In this document: positions 5,153 through 5,674 of the stretch, one piece after another
Position numbering within the stretch: the stretch's first letter is position 1
Layout of the letters: the number at the start of each line of letters is the position of its first letter
Assembly: GCA_934179885.1 (NCBI GenBank)
Contig: CAKPQY010000059.1
Coordinates: forward strand, 1 to 5,674
Length of the DNA stretch: 5,674 nt
Reading direction: 5' to 3'
Source: an uncultured Clostridia bacterium
GTDB lineage: Bacteria; Bacillota; Clostridia; TANB77; CAG-508
The notes under the pieces: generated by a model
What the model was told of the DNA's origin: nothing
What the model saw: only the letters and a program-made list of their open reading frames with translations
Database searches by the model: none
Position numbers and translations under genes: made by a program

Positions 5153-5674
5153 TCATCTATTATTATAAGATTTCATATCATTCATATAAAAATTCTTTTC
5201 TGCTAATTTATCTTGAACTCCCCTTAATGCTTCTCCAAATCTTTGGAAGTGAACCACTTCTCTTTCTCTTAAAAATCTTAATGCATCTACAACATCTGCG
5301 TTGTCTCTTGATAAATTGATTAATTTTTCGTATGTTGCTCTTGCTTTTTGTTCTGCTGCTAAATCTTCTTGTAAGTTTGCTATTGGATCACCTTTTGCTG
5401 CTAAAGCATTTGCATCAAATGGAATTCCAGCAGCTGATGATGGATACACATCTAATCCATGGTCTGTGTAATATGCACTTAATCCAGCTTCTTCAATTTC
5501 TTCTATTGAAGCTCCTCTTGTTAATTGATGAACTATGCTTCCTACCATTTCAAGGTGTCCGTAATTCTTCTGTTCCTATATCATTTAAAATTGCTTTTGC
5601 TTTTTGGTCTGGCATTGCAAATCTTTGAGATAAATATCTTAAAGAAGCTCCTAATTCTCCATCTGGTCCACCAT
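5153..5674 (-). CDS. cotJC: CotJC-type manganese catalase, N-terminus off the window, interrupted by a 1-base frameshift
   Basis: The frame enters from the right edge as (Y)GGPDGELGASLRYLSQRF, the hallmark of CotJC/manganese catalases, and continues with MPDQKAKAILNDIGTEEL. One extra base at 5561 then shifts the frame; removing it restores EELGHLEMVGSIVHQL and a continuous 173-codon fragment ending in TGA at 5153. The family is usually about 200 aa, so roughly 25-30 N-terminal residues are missing. Expected metal ligands are visible: Glu and His in EELGHLEM, Glu in AAEQKARATYEKL, His in REREVVHFQRFGEAL. The enzyme family disproportionates hydrogen peroxide at a di-manganese centre; CotJC in Bacillus is a spore-coat component. 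The ATG at 5548 (in HLEM) is internal to the family alignment and is not the true start. Whether the gene is broken or the extra base is a sequence error cannot be told from here. The call is sure for family, less for function. Confidence 0.9.

Noticed and set aside
5077..5170. Open frame after the catalase reading ...GWLIRIKNPKSKKGNRVYQN before TAA
   Set aside because: No ATG, GTG or TTG start with a ribosome site in that frame; it overlaps the catalase end out of frame and is only about 30 codons long.
5153..5548. Catalase starting at the ATG at 5548
   Set aside because: This Met lies inside the conserved EELGHLEM motif, and the frame upstream continues the same family once the extra base at 5561 is removed.

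Overview
The window is a very AT-rich piece of a low-GC Gram-positive genome, most likely a Clostridia-type gut Firmicute. Supporting signs are the A/T-ending codons, the G-rich Shine-Dalgarno sites, signal peptides ending in a clostridial-looking 'YA' cleavage context, and a CotJC-type manganese catalase, a family typical of endospore formers. Both window edges cut through genes. All five recognisable genes are read from the minus strand, so biological order runs from high to low coordinates.

In transcription order the window holds: (1) the C-terminal ~85% of a CotJC-like manganese catalase (5153-5674), entering from the right edge and interrupted by a single extra base at 5561 inside a metal-ligand motif; (2) a 242-bp intergenic region with an 11-bp inverted repeat, two sigma-A-like promoters and a small hairpin; (3) a secreted or membrane-anchored 410-aa cell-wall hydrolase with G5, SH3b and GH73 glucosaminidase regions (3678-4910); (4) a 110-bp gap with a near-consensus promoter; (5) a 135-aa signal-peptide protein with two membrane segments that resembles VirB2/TrbC pilins in layout (3161-3568); (6) a 747-aa TadZ/CpaE-like protein (914-3157) with an atypical receiver-like N-terminus, a low-complexity linker carrying two AT-hooks and four 'VLLPGF' repeats, and a MinD/ParA-fold domain whose P-loop has lost its lysines; (7) a GAF plus degenerate GGDEF membrane protein (1-890) that runs off the left edge.

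Genes 5 to 7 are packed as an operon (gaps of 3 and 23 bp). Their combination suggests an envelope-spanning pilus or secretion-type apparatus: a small pilin-like membrane protein, a TadZ-like localisation factor with probably no ATP hydrolysis, a probably catalytically dead GGDEF membrane sensor, and a muralytic enzyme transcribed just upstream. No motor ATPase or inner-membrane platform gene (TadA/VirB11, TadB/C) is visible here; the next genes beyond the left edge would be decisive. The apparatus reading is inference. The domain calls rest on motifs read by eye, without any database search.
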